64,000 bases of DNA, taken from the NCBI GenBank assembly GCA_036507005.1, contig DASXQT010000055.1:30390-94389 (forward strand), read 5' to 3'. The notes beneath the pieces were generated by a model. That model saw only the letters and a program-made list of their open reading frames with translations, searched no databases and was not told the DNA's origin. Made by a program: the position numbers and the translations under genes. Origin of the DNA: WS-2 sp036507005 (GTDB taxonomy: Bacteria > Eisenbacteria > RBG-16-71-46). Shown here piece after piece: positions 39,694 through 47,511 of the stretch; positions within the stretch are counted from its first letter, which is position 1, and the number at the start of each line of letters is the position of its first letter.

Positions 39694-40851
39694 ATGCGAC
39701 CCCGCGAGCAGGCCCTAAGTCACGCGCCGTCCGCGCGGAGCGCCGCGGTGGCGCCGGTCCTCCGGCGGGCCTTGATCCTCGCGCTGAGCGTGGCGACGGG
39801 GACGGGCGTTTTCCTGGCGGACATCGCGACCGGCTCCGAGATCTCCCTGTCGTTCCTCTACCTGGTGCCGGTGGCGCTCGCGACCTGGTTCCTGGGGCGG
39901 CGGGCCGGGCTGCTGCTCGCCGGCCTGAGCGCGGCGGGATGGGTCGCCGCCTACCTCGAGACCGGCCACCTCTACTCGGCGCCGCACATCCTCTACTGGA
40001 ACGCGACGGTGGAGCTCGCGACGTTCTGCGCGGTCGCGCTCGCGCTCTCCAGGGTGCGGAGCGGGCTCGATCGCGAGCGGGCCCTGGCGCGGCGCCTCGA
40101 GCAGGCCTACCGGCTGCTCGATCGCGAGCAGCAGCAGGTGGGCAGCCTGCAGCGCCGCCTCCTGCCCGCGGAGCCTCCCGAGATCCCCGGCTATGCGATC
40201 GCGGTGCATTACGCGACCAGCGCGCGGGCGGGCGGCGACTACTACGATTTCTTTCCGCTGCCGCGCGGCCGCCTGGGGATCCTGGTCGCGGACGCCTCGG
40301 GGCACGGGACGCCTGCCGCGGTGGTGATGGCGATCATGCGCGCCCTCCTCCACACCGCGCCCGACACCCTCGATTCACCGGAGCATGCGCTCGCGGCGCT
40401 CAACACGCGCCTGATCGGGAACCTGCCGCCCGGCAGCTTCGCGACCGCCTGCTACGCCGCGCTCGATCCCGCGACCGGCTCGATCGAGTACGCCCTGGGC
40501 GGCCACCACCCGGCGCTGCTCGTGCGCGGGGCGGACGGCAGCGTGGAATCCCTCACGAGCCCGGACGGGCTGCCGCTCGGCGTCTGGCCGGCCGCCACGT
40601 TCTCCAGCCAGAGCGCGAGGCTCGCCTGCGGGGACACGCTCCTGGTGTTCACGGACGGGCTGATCGAGGCCCGCAGCCCCGAAGGCGCCCTCTTCGGGGA
40701 AGACCCGGTGAGGCGGCTGCTCGCGGCCCACCGCCAGGCGGAGCCCGAGGACATTCAGCAGCGCCTGCTCGAGGCGCTTTCCGCCCACGCCGGGAGGCGG
40801 CCGCTCGAGGACGACCTCACGCTGGTGCTGATCCGCTCGCTGCGGCCGTAG
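39694..40851 (+). CDS. Membrane-anchored PP2C/SpoIIE-type serine phosphatase
   Basis: A 385-residue protein. Residues about 15-125 carry four hydrophobic helices resembling the KdpD-type DUF4118 membrane module (FLADIATGSEISLSFLYLVPVALATW has its pattern). A helical linker (about 125-160) joins it to a PP2C phosphatase domain of the SpoIIE/RsbU group: GGDYYDFF, DASGHG, YALGGHHPALL, FTDGLIEARS and LEDDLTLVLI supply the metal-binding aspartates. Such enzymes dephosphorylate anti-sigma-factor antagonists in partner-switching pathways. No antagonist or anti-sigma kinase gene is adjacent, so its target is unknown. Confidence 0.9.
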   Translation: MRPREQALSHAPSARSAAVAPVLRRALILALSVATGTGVFLADIATGSEISLSFLYLVPVALATWFLGRRAGLLLAGLSAAGWVAAYLETGHLYSAPHILYWNATVELATFCAVALALSRVRSGLDRERALARRLEQAYRLLDREQQQVGSLQRRLLPAEPPEIPGYAIAVHYATSARAGGDYYDFFPLPRGRLGILVADASGHGTPAAVVMAIMRALLHTAPDTLDSPEHALAALNTRLIGNLPPGSFATACYAALDPATGSIEYALGGHHPALLVRGADGSVESLTSPDGLPLGVWPAATFSSQSARLACGDTLLVFTDGLIEARSPEGALFGEDPVRRLLAAHRQAEPEDIQQRLLEALSAHAGRRPLEDDLTLVLIRSLRP

Positions 40852-40856
40852 TGCGA

Positions 40857-40880
40857 AGGGGCGGCGGAGGCGCCGCTCCT
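40857..40880. terminator. Hairpin between convergent phosphatase and barrel genes
   Basis: AGGGGCGGCG (40857-40866) pairs with CGCCGCTCCT (40871-40880), one G-T pair, around a GAGG loop. It slightly overlaps the stop of the minus-strand gene. Confidence 0.5.
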
Positions 40881-41904
40881 ACCGGCTGGTTCCGAACGTC
40901 ACGAGGAATCCGTTGGCGCCCTTGCCCCCGACGGCGTCGAACTTGTCGAAGACGTAGTGGAACCGAACCTCGAGCACGGCCTCGAAGTCGTACGTACGCA
41001 GCGCCATCAGGCCCGCGACGAGGTCGAGCGTCGGTGCCGTCTTGGTTTCCTTGTTGATCGCGTAGTACGACCCGTAGTACGGAGAGGTCGCATAGTCCTT
41101 GCGTTCCACCGTGACCGAGTGCACGCCGATGCTGGCGCCCAGGTACGGGCTGAAATCCCGTCTCCCGAAGATGCGGGAGGCGCCGAGGTCGAGGATGGTC
41201 CAGTCGAAGTTCCCTTCGCCCGAGCTGAATCCGAGCAGGGTCGTGGTTTCGATCTGGAAGTCCTTGAGCTCGTACTTGTACACGCCGCGGAAGTCGGTCA
41301 TCCGGTCGACGCCGCCGAAACTGTTCCCGGTGGGGAAGAGGAACCCCGCGCGGAAGCCGGGTCCCGAGCGGGAGGCCCGGCGCGCGGGGGTCCGCGTCTC
41401 GGCCTTCGTCACCGACTCCACGGAGGCGCGGTCCGAGTTCGGCCGCCCGGCGGCAATGCCTTCGGCGAAGCGGCGCATGACCGCGTCGAGGTCCTCCTCG
41501 GACGACGCCGTGAGCTGGTCACGATAGTAGGGGTCGGGCTCGCCGACTCGAATGACGTTGAGCCGCGCGATGAGCTTGTCCCCGAGCCGGCTGATGGAGC
41601 CGTAGACCACCCGGGCCGCCCCGTGCTCGCGGCCGAGCGCGGCGGCGCAGGCGGGATCGTCACAGGCCTCGCCTCCTCCCGGCAGCGCGGCCTTCGCGGG
41701 ATCCGCGGCGGAGATCCGAACGCCGAGATCCTGAAGGCTTCCGACCAGCAGGTCGCGACTGACGAGGAGCGTGGTGTCGCTCACTCCGATCGATCGCAGC
41801 GGGAGCACCAGGGTCCGCAAGGGATCGGTCCGCGCGGCAAGCGCGGGTTGCGCGCCGAGGGCGATGCCGAGAGCCAGAGCGACAAGGACGCGCGACCGAA
41901 TCAT
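40879..41904 (-). CDS. Exported protein: nucleoside-TolB-like N-domain plus outer-membrane barrel
   Basis: A 341-residue protein with a signal peptide cleaved near PALAA. Residues about 25-150 form an alpha/beta domain (TLVLPLRSIGV, then GAARVVYGSISRLGDKLIARLNVI) of the kind seen in CsgG/TolB-like and DUF2380-type lipoproteins. After a low-complexity linker, residues about 190-341 alternate like a beta-barrel (GFRAGFLFPTGNSF, PYLGASIGVHSVTVERK) and end VTFGTSR. It is probably an outer-membrane protein whose periplasmic domain precedes the barrel. The start at 41904 is preferred for its GGAG site; ATG 41922 is an alternative. Confidence 0.7.
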   Translation of the reverse strand: MIRSRVLVALALGIALGAQPALAARTDPLRTLVLPLRSIGVSDTTLLVSRDLLVGSLQDLGVRISAADPAKAALPGGGEACDDPACAAALGREHGAARVVYGSISRLGDKLIARLNVIRVGEPDPYYRDQLTASSEEDLDAVMRRFAEGIAAGRPNSDRASVESVTKAETRTPARRASRSGPGFRAGFLFPTGNSFGGVDRMTDFRGVYKYELKDFQIETTTLLGFSSGEGNFDWTILDLGASRIFGRRDFSPYLGASIGVHSVTVERKDYATSPYYGSYYAINKETKTAPTLDLVAGLMALRTYDFEAVLEVRFHYVFDKFDAVGGKGANGFLVTFGTSR

Positions 41905-42042
41905 GAGTTCGTTCTCCGGCATTCGCCGAGGGAGACTGCACGCTACGGATGTTAGGGGGGAGGCACCGAGCCTAGCACCCCCGGCCCGCCGGCAGTACCG
42001 GGCTTCCCGGGCCACGGACGCCGCCGGCGCGCGGGCGCGAGG

Positions 42043-42072
42043 TGGACGGAGCGACGCCGCCGGGAGTAGCCT
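42043..42072 (+). promoter_or_regulatory. Predicted promoter of the Tat protein-amidase operon
   Basis: TGGACG (42043-42048), an 18-nt spacer and TAGCCT (42067-42072), 41 nt before the ATG of the Tat-signal protein. Confidence 0.4.
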
Positions 42073-42113
42073 CCCGCGCGTTCGCTCGAGCCACCCGAGT
42101 CCCCGGAGGTCCG

Positions 42114-42482
42114 ATGTCCGCACCGCAGCGGCCGCCCGATCCCAGGCGCCGGCGCTTCCTCAAGCGCGTCGGCCTCGCCGGGCTCGCCTCGCTCTCCGCG
42201 CCCGCCCTGGCGCTACCCGCGAGCGATTCGGCGGCGCCCAAGCGCGGCGTGCGGCCGAAGCCGATGCCCGCCGCGCCGCCCGCGGCCGAGAAGCCGCCCG
42301 AGATCTCCGAGGACGCGCGCGCGCTCGCCGCGATCCTCAAGCGCCGCTACGGGCAGCACCTCACGGGCGAGCAGCTCGAGGCGGTGACCAAGGAAATCCA
42401 GGGCCGCCTCGACGGCGGCAAGGCGCTGCGCGCTGCGCGGCTCGCGAACGGCGACGAGCCGGACGCCACGTTCCGGGCCTGA
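42114..42482 (+). CDS. Tat-signal GatC/AtzG-like small protein, partner of amidase
   Basis: A 122-residue protein with a twin-arginine signal: RRRRFLKR followed by GLAGLASLSAPALALPA. After a proline-rich linker the last 60 residues are two helices plus an extended tail ending LANGDEPDATFRA, resembling the GatC/AtzG small subunits (x-LR-xxx-L-xx-DEP-xx-F) that wrap around amidase partners. The ATG is preceded by CCCCGGAGGTCCG. The amidase gene starts 7 bp after its stop, and that amidase lacks its own signal peptide, so this protein may carry the folded amidase across the membrane in complex. The GatC-like assignment is by eye. Confidence 0.65.
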   Translation: MSAPQRPPDPRRRRFLKRVGLAGLASLSAPALALPASDSAAPKRGVRPKPMPAAPPAAEKPPEISEDARALAAILKRRYGQHLTGEQLEAVTKEIQGRLDGGKALRAARLANGDEPDATFRA

Positions 42483-42489
42483 GGCCGAC

Positions 42490-43896
42490 GTGCTCGATCC
42501 CGGCGTCTTCTTCCTCCCGGTCCGCGAGCTCGCGGCGCGCATCCGCCTGCGCCGGATCTCTCCGGTCGAGCTCGCCGCAGGCTGCCTCGACCGGCTCGAG
42601 CGGATCGGCCCGCAGCTCAACGCCGTGGTCACGCCGATGCGCGAATCGGCGCTCGCCGAGGCGCGGGCCGCGGAGCGCGAGATCCTCGCCGGCCGCTACC
42701 GCGGGCCGCTCCACGGCGTGCCCTACGGCGCCAAGGACCTGCTCGCCACGCGCGGCGTGCCGACGACCTGGGGAGCCGCGCCCTACCGCGACCAGGTGTT
42801 CGACTACGACGCCACCGTGGTGACGAGGCTGCGCGAGCAGGGCGCGGTCCTCGCGGCCAAGCTCGCGATGGTCGAGCTCGCGGGCGGCATGGGCTACAAC
42901 CACGCCGACGCGTCGATCACCGGCCCGGGCCTCACCCCCTGGAACCGCGCGTTCTGGAGCGGCGGCTCCTCGAGCGGCCCGGGAGCGGCGGTCGCCGCCG
43001 GGCTGGTGCCGTTCGCGATCGGCTCCGAGACCTCGGGCTCGATCCTGACCCCGTCCGCCTTCAGCGGCGTGACCGGCCTGCGCCCCACCTACGGGCGGGT
43101 GAGCCGGCACGGCGCCATGGCGCTGTGCTGGACGCTCGACAAGCTCGGCCCGATGGCGCGCACCGCGGACGACTGCGCGCTGGTGCTGGCCGCGATCGCG
43201 GGGCGCGATCCCGCGGACGAGAGCACGGTCGTGCGCCGCTTCGACCACCCGGGCCCGGCGTCGCCGCGCGGCCGCCCGCGGCTCGCGGTGCCGAAGGGCG
43301 TGACCGAGAAGGTGCAGCCCGAGGTGCGCGAGAACTTCAAGCGTGCGCTCGAGGTGCTCAAGCCTGCGGCCGAGATCACGACCGACGTCGAGTGGCCGGA
43401 TTTCCCCTGGGGCCCCGCGGTCTCGGCGATCGTGGGCGCCGAGGGGGCGGCGGCGTTCCTCGACCTCATCGAGTCCGGCCGCGTGGCCGAGCTGCGCTGT
43501 CCCAAGGACCGCCACGGCGGCTACGCCGGGACCCTGATCCCGGCGGTGGACTACCTGCAGGCGATGAGGCTCAGGCGGCCCATGAAGCGCGCGGTCGCGT
43601 CGCTGTTCGAGCGCTTCGACGCCGTGGTCGCGCCGACCCGCGCGAGCGTGGCGTACCCCGCCGACAAGAACTTCGAGGACGTCTATCCCGGCGTGAGCGG
43701 CGGGCCCCCGCTGATCCCGGCCGGGAACCTGTGCGGGCTGCCGGCGCTGTGCGTGCCCAACGGCTTCGGCCAGTACGGGCTGCCGACCTCGATCTCGTTC
43801 CTGGGGCCGGCGATGGCGGAGCGCGAGCTGGTCGCGCTCGGGACCTTCTACCAGAGCCGGACACGCTGGCATCTCGAGCGGCCGGCGGAGACCTAG
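42490..43896 (+). CDS. Amidase-signature family amidase
   Basis: A 468-residue hydrolase of the amidase-signature family. The Ser-cisSer-Lys triad is visible: Lys in YGAKDLL (about 80), cis-Ser in GGSSSGPGAA (about 157) and the nucleophile in GSETSGSI (about 181). Relatives include GatA, AtzE and fatty-acid or peptide amidases. No GatB lies nearby, and the adjacent small subunit resembles AtzG, so a stand-alone amide or biuret-type hydrolase is more likely than the tRNA amidotransferase. It starts with GTG, 7 bp after the Tat protein, and is followed 23 bp later by a lipoprotein gene. It has no secretion signal of its own. Confidence 0.92.
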   Translation: MLDPGVFFLPVRELAARIRLRRISPVELAAGCLDRLERIGPQLNAVVTPMRESALAEARAAEREILAGRYRGPLHGVPYGAKDLLATRGVPTTWGAAPYRDQVFDYDATVVTRLREQGAVLAAKLAMVELAGGMGYNHADASITGPGLTPWNRAFWSGGSSSGPGAAVAAGLVPFAIGSETSGSILTPSAFSGVTGLRPTYGRVSRHGAMALCWTLDKLGPMARTADDCALVLAAIAGRDPADESTVVRRFDHPGPASPRGRPRLAVPKGVTEKVQPEVRENFKRALEVLKPAAEITTDVEWPDFPWGPAVSAIVGAEGAAAFLDLIESGRVAELRCPKDRHGGYAGTLIPAVDYLQAMRLRRPMKRAVASLFERFDAVVAPTRASVAYPADKNFEDVYPGVSGGPPLIPAGNLCGLPALCVPNGFGQYGLPTSISFLGPAMAERELVALGTFYQSRTRWHLERPAET

Positions 43897-43919
43897 CCGC
43901 AGCGCCAAGGGGAGGAGAC

Positions 43920-44312
43920 ATGCGGGTTTCGTGGAGTCGATGGGCGGGAATCGCGGTCCTGAGCGGGACGCTCGTGCTGGGCTGCGCCGGCGACCTCTCG
44001 AAGCGGCTGGCCACCGACACCGCGTTCCAGGCCGCCGTGATGGACGCGATCGCCTCGAATCCCGAGCTCGCGTCCCGCATGGCGGACCGGCTCATGGGCG
44101 GGGAGTCGCACGCGCTGGTGATGGAGCGGGTGCTCGCCAACGGCCCGACCGTGCAGGGGCTGATGGCGAAGGTCGCCCAGGATCAGACGGTCCTGGACGG
44201 CGTGCTCAACCTCGCCGTGCAGGATTCGGCGATGCGCGCCCACATCCTCACCCTGTTCGAGGGCATGAGGATGATGAAGGGCCGCACGGGGCCGCGAGCA
44301 CCGACGGAATAG
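43920..44312 (+). CDS. Small helical lipoprotein of unknown function
   Basis: A 130-residue lipoprotein with lipobox LVLGC (lipidated Cys near 22). The mature part is helical and Met/Ala-rich with three similar segments: TDTAFQAAVMDAIASNPELAS, ALVMERVLANGPTVQGLMAKV-like and QTVLDGVLNLAVQDSAMRAHI-like, suggesting a small helical-repeat domain. CCAAGGGGAGGAGAC precedes the ATG. It follows the amidase by 23 bp on the same strand and may belong to the same transcript. No family is recognised. Confidence 0.75.
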   Translation: MRVSWSRWAGIAVLSGTLVLGCAGDLSKRLATDTAFQAAVMDAIASNPELASRMADRLMGGESHALVMERVLANGPTVQGLMAKVAQDQTVLDGVLNLAVQDSAMRAHILTLFEGMRMMKGRTGPRAPTE

Positions 44313-44368
44313 ACGCGGTACATGTGGGACAGGTCGCCGGGCCCGGCCGCGCCCCCGGGCGCGCGGTC

Positions 44369-45466
44369 TCAGCGCCCGGCGGCCGAGCGTGACTCGACGG
44401 GCGTGACCTCGACCGTGAGCGGGCGCCCCAGGCGCAGCAGCGTGACGGTCGTGGGCGCCCCGATCCGGGGCTCGGTTAGCAGGCGGTGCAGGTCGTCGAT
44501 CCCCCCGACCGGCTGGTCGCCGAAGGCCACGATCAGGTCGCCCTCCGCGAGCGCGGCGCGCTGCGCGGGGCTCCCGGGCTCGACGTGCAGCACCAGGATC
44601 CCGGTCTCCTTGGCGAGCTGGTGCTGCAGCACGCGGCGGCGCTGGAGCCGCACGGTCTGGCCCCCGAGCCCCAGGTAGCCGCGCCGGATGCGGCCGTGCT
44701 GGATGAGCCGGCTCGCCACCCAGCGCGCGGTGTTGGCGGGGATCGCGAAGCACAGCCCCTGCGCGGCCTGGATCATCGCGGTGTTCACGCCCACCACCTC
44801 GCCGCGCGAGTCCACTAGCGGGCCTCCCGAATTGCCGGGATTGAGCGCGGCGTCGGTCTGGACGATGTTGTCCATGAGCCGGCCCGAGCGCGAGCGCAGC
44901 GAGCGGCCGAGCGCGCTCACCACGCCCGTCGTGACCGAGGCCTGGAAGCCGAAGGGGTTGCCGATCGCGATCACGAGCTGGCCCGGGCGGAGCGCGTCGG
45001 AGTCGGCGAGGCGCGCGGGCTTCAAGTCGGTGCCCGAGATCCGGATCACGGCCAGGTCGGTGTCGGGATCGTCGCCCACCAGGCTCGCGAGCATGTGGCG
45101 GCCGTCCGGCAGCGTCACCTCGAGGTAGCTCGAGCCGTGGACCACGTGGCTGTTGGTGAGGATCAGGCCGTCGGGCGTGAAGAGGAAGCCCGAGCCCGTC
45201 CCGCCCCGGTCGAACTCGGCGCGCCGGCGGGCGGCGCTCTTCGCGTGCCGGGCCTCGATGTTGACCACCGAGGGCCCGACCTCCTCCACCGCGTGCACCA
45301 CCGCGCGCGAGTAGGCATCGAGCAGCGCGTCGTCGCGGCCGGTGGATGGGTCCAGGGTGCCCGCGCCCGCGCCGGCGTCCGGCGGAGGTGCTTTCTCGGA
45401 CGTCGAGTCGGGCCCGGGCTCGCCCGGCAGGGCCGGGGTCGAGATCGTGCGCAGTCGCTGATCCAT
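44369..45466 (-). CDS. HtrA/DegP-type serine protease with PDZ domain, no signal peptide
   Basis: A 365-residue S1C protease. A proline-rich N-terminal segment (1-40) lacks any hydrophobic signal or anchor. The trypsin-like domain has His107 (LTNSHVVH), Asp137 (DTDLAV) and Ser213 (GNSGGPL); one PDZ domain follows (about 275-360) with GYLGLGG and the carboxylate loop near RRGYLG. HtrA enzymes normally guard the periplasm; without a signal this one would be cytoplasmic, unless the start is further upstream than ATG 45466, where the frame does stay open for 125 codons but shows no signal either. It is divergent from the DUF2079 gene. Confidence 0.9.
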   Translation of the reverse strand: MDQRLRTISTPALPGEPGPDSTSEKAPPPDAGAGAGTLDPSTGRDDALLDAYSRAVVHAVEEVGPSVVNIEARHAKSAARRRAEFDRGGTGSGFLFTPDGLILTNSHVVHGSSYLEVTLPDGRHMLASLVGDDPDTDLAVIRISGTDLKPARLADSDALRPGQLVIAIGNPFGFQASVTTGVVSALGRSLRSRSGRLMDNIVQTDAALNPGNSGGPLVDSRGEVVGVNTAMIQAAQGLCFAIPANTARWVASRLIQHGRIRRGYLGLGGQTVRLQRRRVLQHQLAKETGILVLHVEPGSPAQRAALAEGDLIVAFGDQPVGGIDDLHRLLTEPRIGAPTTVTLLRLGRPLTVEVTPVESRSAAGR

Positions 45467-45788
45467 GAACGGTACCTGCCTCTGGGGCTGGAAGTGTCCA
45501 GTCCGCCGGCGTCGGGAGTCAGCCGCGGCGGACCGTCGTATTCGCTCGAAGCACTCGACGAGCGGGGGTCGGGTCAGGTTTCCGCCTCCCGCTCGGTCGC
45601 CCTTAGATGCGCCCCGCCGCGGGAGGGACTCGGGCGGCGTGCCGGCCCCGCCTGGCGCCCGGGCGGCACCTTGCAGAACAACGAGATCGGGCGGACGCCG
45701 CCCGCCCGGGAGCGGCCGGACTGCGGCCCACGTTCTCACTCGCGCCGAGCGTTGACACCACCCCTCGGCCCTCTCTAGGTTGCCTCCC
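45467..45788. other. Divergent intergenic region with DUF2079 promoter
   Basis: About 320 bp between the HtrA and DUF2079 starts. No gene or RNA is supportable. On the right end lies a strong plus-strand promoter (45752-45781). The HtrA side shows only a modest ribosome site, AGAGGCAGGT. Confidence 0.6.
45752..45781 (+). promoter_or_regulatory. Strong promoter, leaderless start of the DUF2079 gene
   Basis: A perfect -35 TTGACA (45752-45757), an 18-nt spacer and TAGGTT (45776-45781). ATG 45789 lies 7 nt beyond the -10 box, where transcription should begin, so the mRNA is probably leaderless; this also rules out the TTG at 45780. Confidence 0.65.
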
Positions 45789-47408
45789 ATGCCCTCGCCC
45801 CCGTTGCCGCGGATGCGGCTCGTGCTGTGGGCGCTCCTCATCCTGCCGGTCTACGCGCCTCTCTACCTGCTCACTCCGCATCTCGAAGGCTGGTGGTGGC
45901 TGCCCTGCGTCTCGGCCGCGCTCGCGGCCCTCGCGGTGCTGCTCCTGCTCCGCACCGAGTTCTTCGACCGCGCCGCCGCCGCGATCGCTCCGCGCGCGCC
46001 GCTGCTGCTCGCGCTCGCGGTGGTCTCGTACGCCACGGTCGCCACGCTGGTCGCCCGCGCGCGGCTCGCCGGCTTCGGCGACTGCGCGACGCTCGGGCTC
46101 TTCGGCCAGTCCTGCTGGACGCTGCTCCACGGCCACCCGTTCTCGAACACGGTCGAGACCATGGACGGATCGCTCGGCAGCCACCTCGCCGTCCGCTTCT
46201 CGCCCGCGCTCCTCCTGCTCGCGCCGCTCTACGCGCTGCTCCCCGATCCGCTCACGCTGGCCGCGCTCCAGGCGCTGGCGGTGGGGCTCGCGATCGTGCC
46301 GCTCTACCGTCTGCTCGAGCGCGACCTGGGCGAGCCGGCGGCCGCCGTGCTCGCGGTCGCGCTGCTCGCGGTCCCCAGTGTCGGGGGAGCGGGCCTCCAC
46401 GACTTCCGCGACGCCGCCTTCCTGCCCGCCCTGCTGCTCGCGGTCTGCTGGGCGCTCGAGTATCGCCGGCACGTGCTGCTGGCGATCGCGGCCGTGGCGG
46501 CGCTCGGCGTGCGCGAGGATGCGGCGCTCGCGCTCGTGATGCTGGGCGTCTACTCGCTGCTGCGCGCGCGGGGATGGCGCGTGTCGCTGGGCCTCGCCGC
46601 GCTGGGCGCGGCGTGGGTGGTGGCGGTGGTCCCGCTGGCCACGCCGTTCTTCTGGACCCCGGGGCTCGAGGCCGGTCCGCCGCGGCTGTTCGCGGACCCG
46701 CTCGGGCACTGGGGCGCCACGCCCTTCGAGGCGGCGCGCGCGATGGCGGCGAGCCCCGGGCCGCTCGAGCAGACGCTCGGAAGCGGCGAGATCGCGCGCT
46801 ACCTTCACGCGCTGCTGAGCCCGACGCTCGTGATCCCGCCGCTCTTCGACCCGGTGTGGATCGCCGGTTTGCCGGGCCTCGCCCTCAACCTGTTCTCGCG
46901 CCTCCCGGCGACGCGGGATGCGGGTGCCCAGGACTCGATCGTGCCGGCCACGTTCTTCATGCTCGCCGCTGCCCTGGTCGTGGTGCGCGCGAGCTGGCAC
47001 GCACCGCTCGTACGCCGCTCGGCCTTCGCGCTGGCGCTCGGCGTGGTCGTGCTCGCGGGAGCCCTGCCGGCGCTTCCGCTCGCGGCGCGCCGGAGCGAGC
47101 CGCCGCGGCCCCCCGCGGGCCCGGCGCGCGCCGTGGTGCGGCGCATCCCGCCCGCGGTCCCGGTCTACGCCCCGCTCGCGCTCTACCCCGCGCTGTGCAA
47201 TCGCGAGAGCTTCGGCTGCTGGGAGAGCCTGAGGGAGGACGCCGCGGGATGGTCGATGCGCGGCCGCTACCGGTACTTCGTGCTGTGGCCGGCGGAGGAT
47301 CCGGCCGCGGAGCCGCGCGACCGGGCGCTCGCCGACTCGCTCGCAACCGACCCGCGCTTCGAGCCCGACTCGACCTACGCGCCGCTCCTACTCTACCGGC
47401 GGCGCTGA
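45789..47408 (+). CDS. DUF2079 family multi-spanning membrane protein
   Basis: A 539-residue integral membrane protein with about ten helices. The DUF2079 hallmarks are GLFGQSCWTLLHG, then NTVETMDGSLGSHLAVRFSPALLLLAPLYAL-type sequence and GAGLHDFRDAAFLP, in which the paired charged residues lie in a periplasmic loop. The fold resembles GT-C glycosyltransferases, so a lipid-linked sugar transfer role is possible but unproven in this family. A soluble C-terminal part (about 430-539) follows the last helix. Start ATG 45789 is fixed by the promoter position. The next gene on the strand has its own promoter. Confidence 0.88.
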   Translation: MPSPPLPRMRLVLWALLILPVYAPLYLLTPHLEGWWWLPCVSAALAALAVLLLLRTEFFDRAAAAIAPRAPLLLALAVVSYATVATLVARARLAGFGDCATLGLFGQSCWTLLHGHPFSNTVETMDGSLGSHLAVRFSPALLLLAPLYALLPDPLTLAALQALAVGLAIVPLYRLLERDLGEPAAAVLAVALLAVPSVGGAGLHDFRDAAFLPALLLAVCWALEYRRHVLLAIAAVAALGVREDAALALVMLGVYSLLRARGWRVSLGLAALGAAWVVAVVPLATPFFWTPGLEAGPPRLFADPLGHWGATPFEAARAMAASPGPLEQTLGSGEIARYLHALLSPTLVIPPLFDPVWIAGLPGLALNLFSRLPATRDAGAQDSIVPATFFMLAAALVVVRASWHAPLVRRSAFALALGVVVLAGALPALPLAARRSEPPRPPAGPARAVVRRIPPAVPVYAPLALYPALCNRESFGCWESLREDAAGWSMRGRYRYFVLWPAEDPAAEPRDRALADSLATDPRFEPDSTYAPLLLYRRR

Positions 47409-47422
47409 CGTGCTCCGCGCGG

Positions 47423-47451
47423 TTGCGCCCGCTCTCGCCCGGCGATAGCTT
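47423..47451 (+). promoter_or_regulatory. Predicted promoter of the aconitase-like gene
   Basis: TTGCGC (47423-47428), a 17-nt spacer and TAGCTT (47446-47451), about 60 nt before the ATG. Confidence 0.5.
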
Positions 47452-47511
47452 TTCGATCGGAGTGCCGCAGCCGGCGGCGCGCCCGAACTCTCTCCGGGGG
47501 AACCCCGAACC

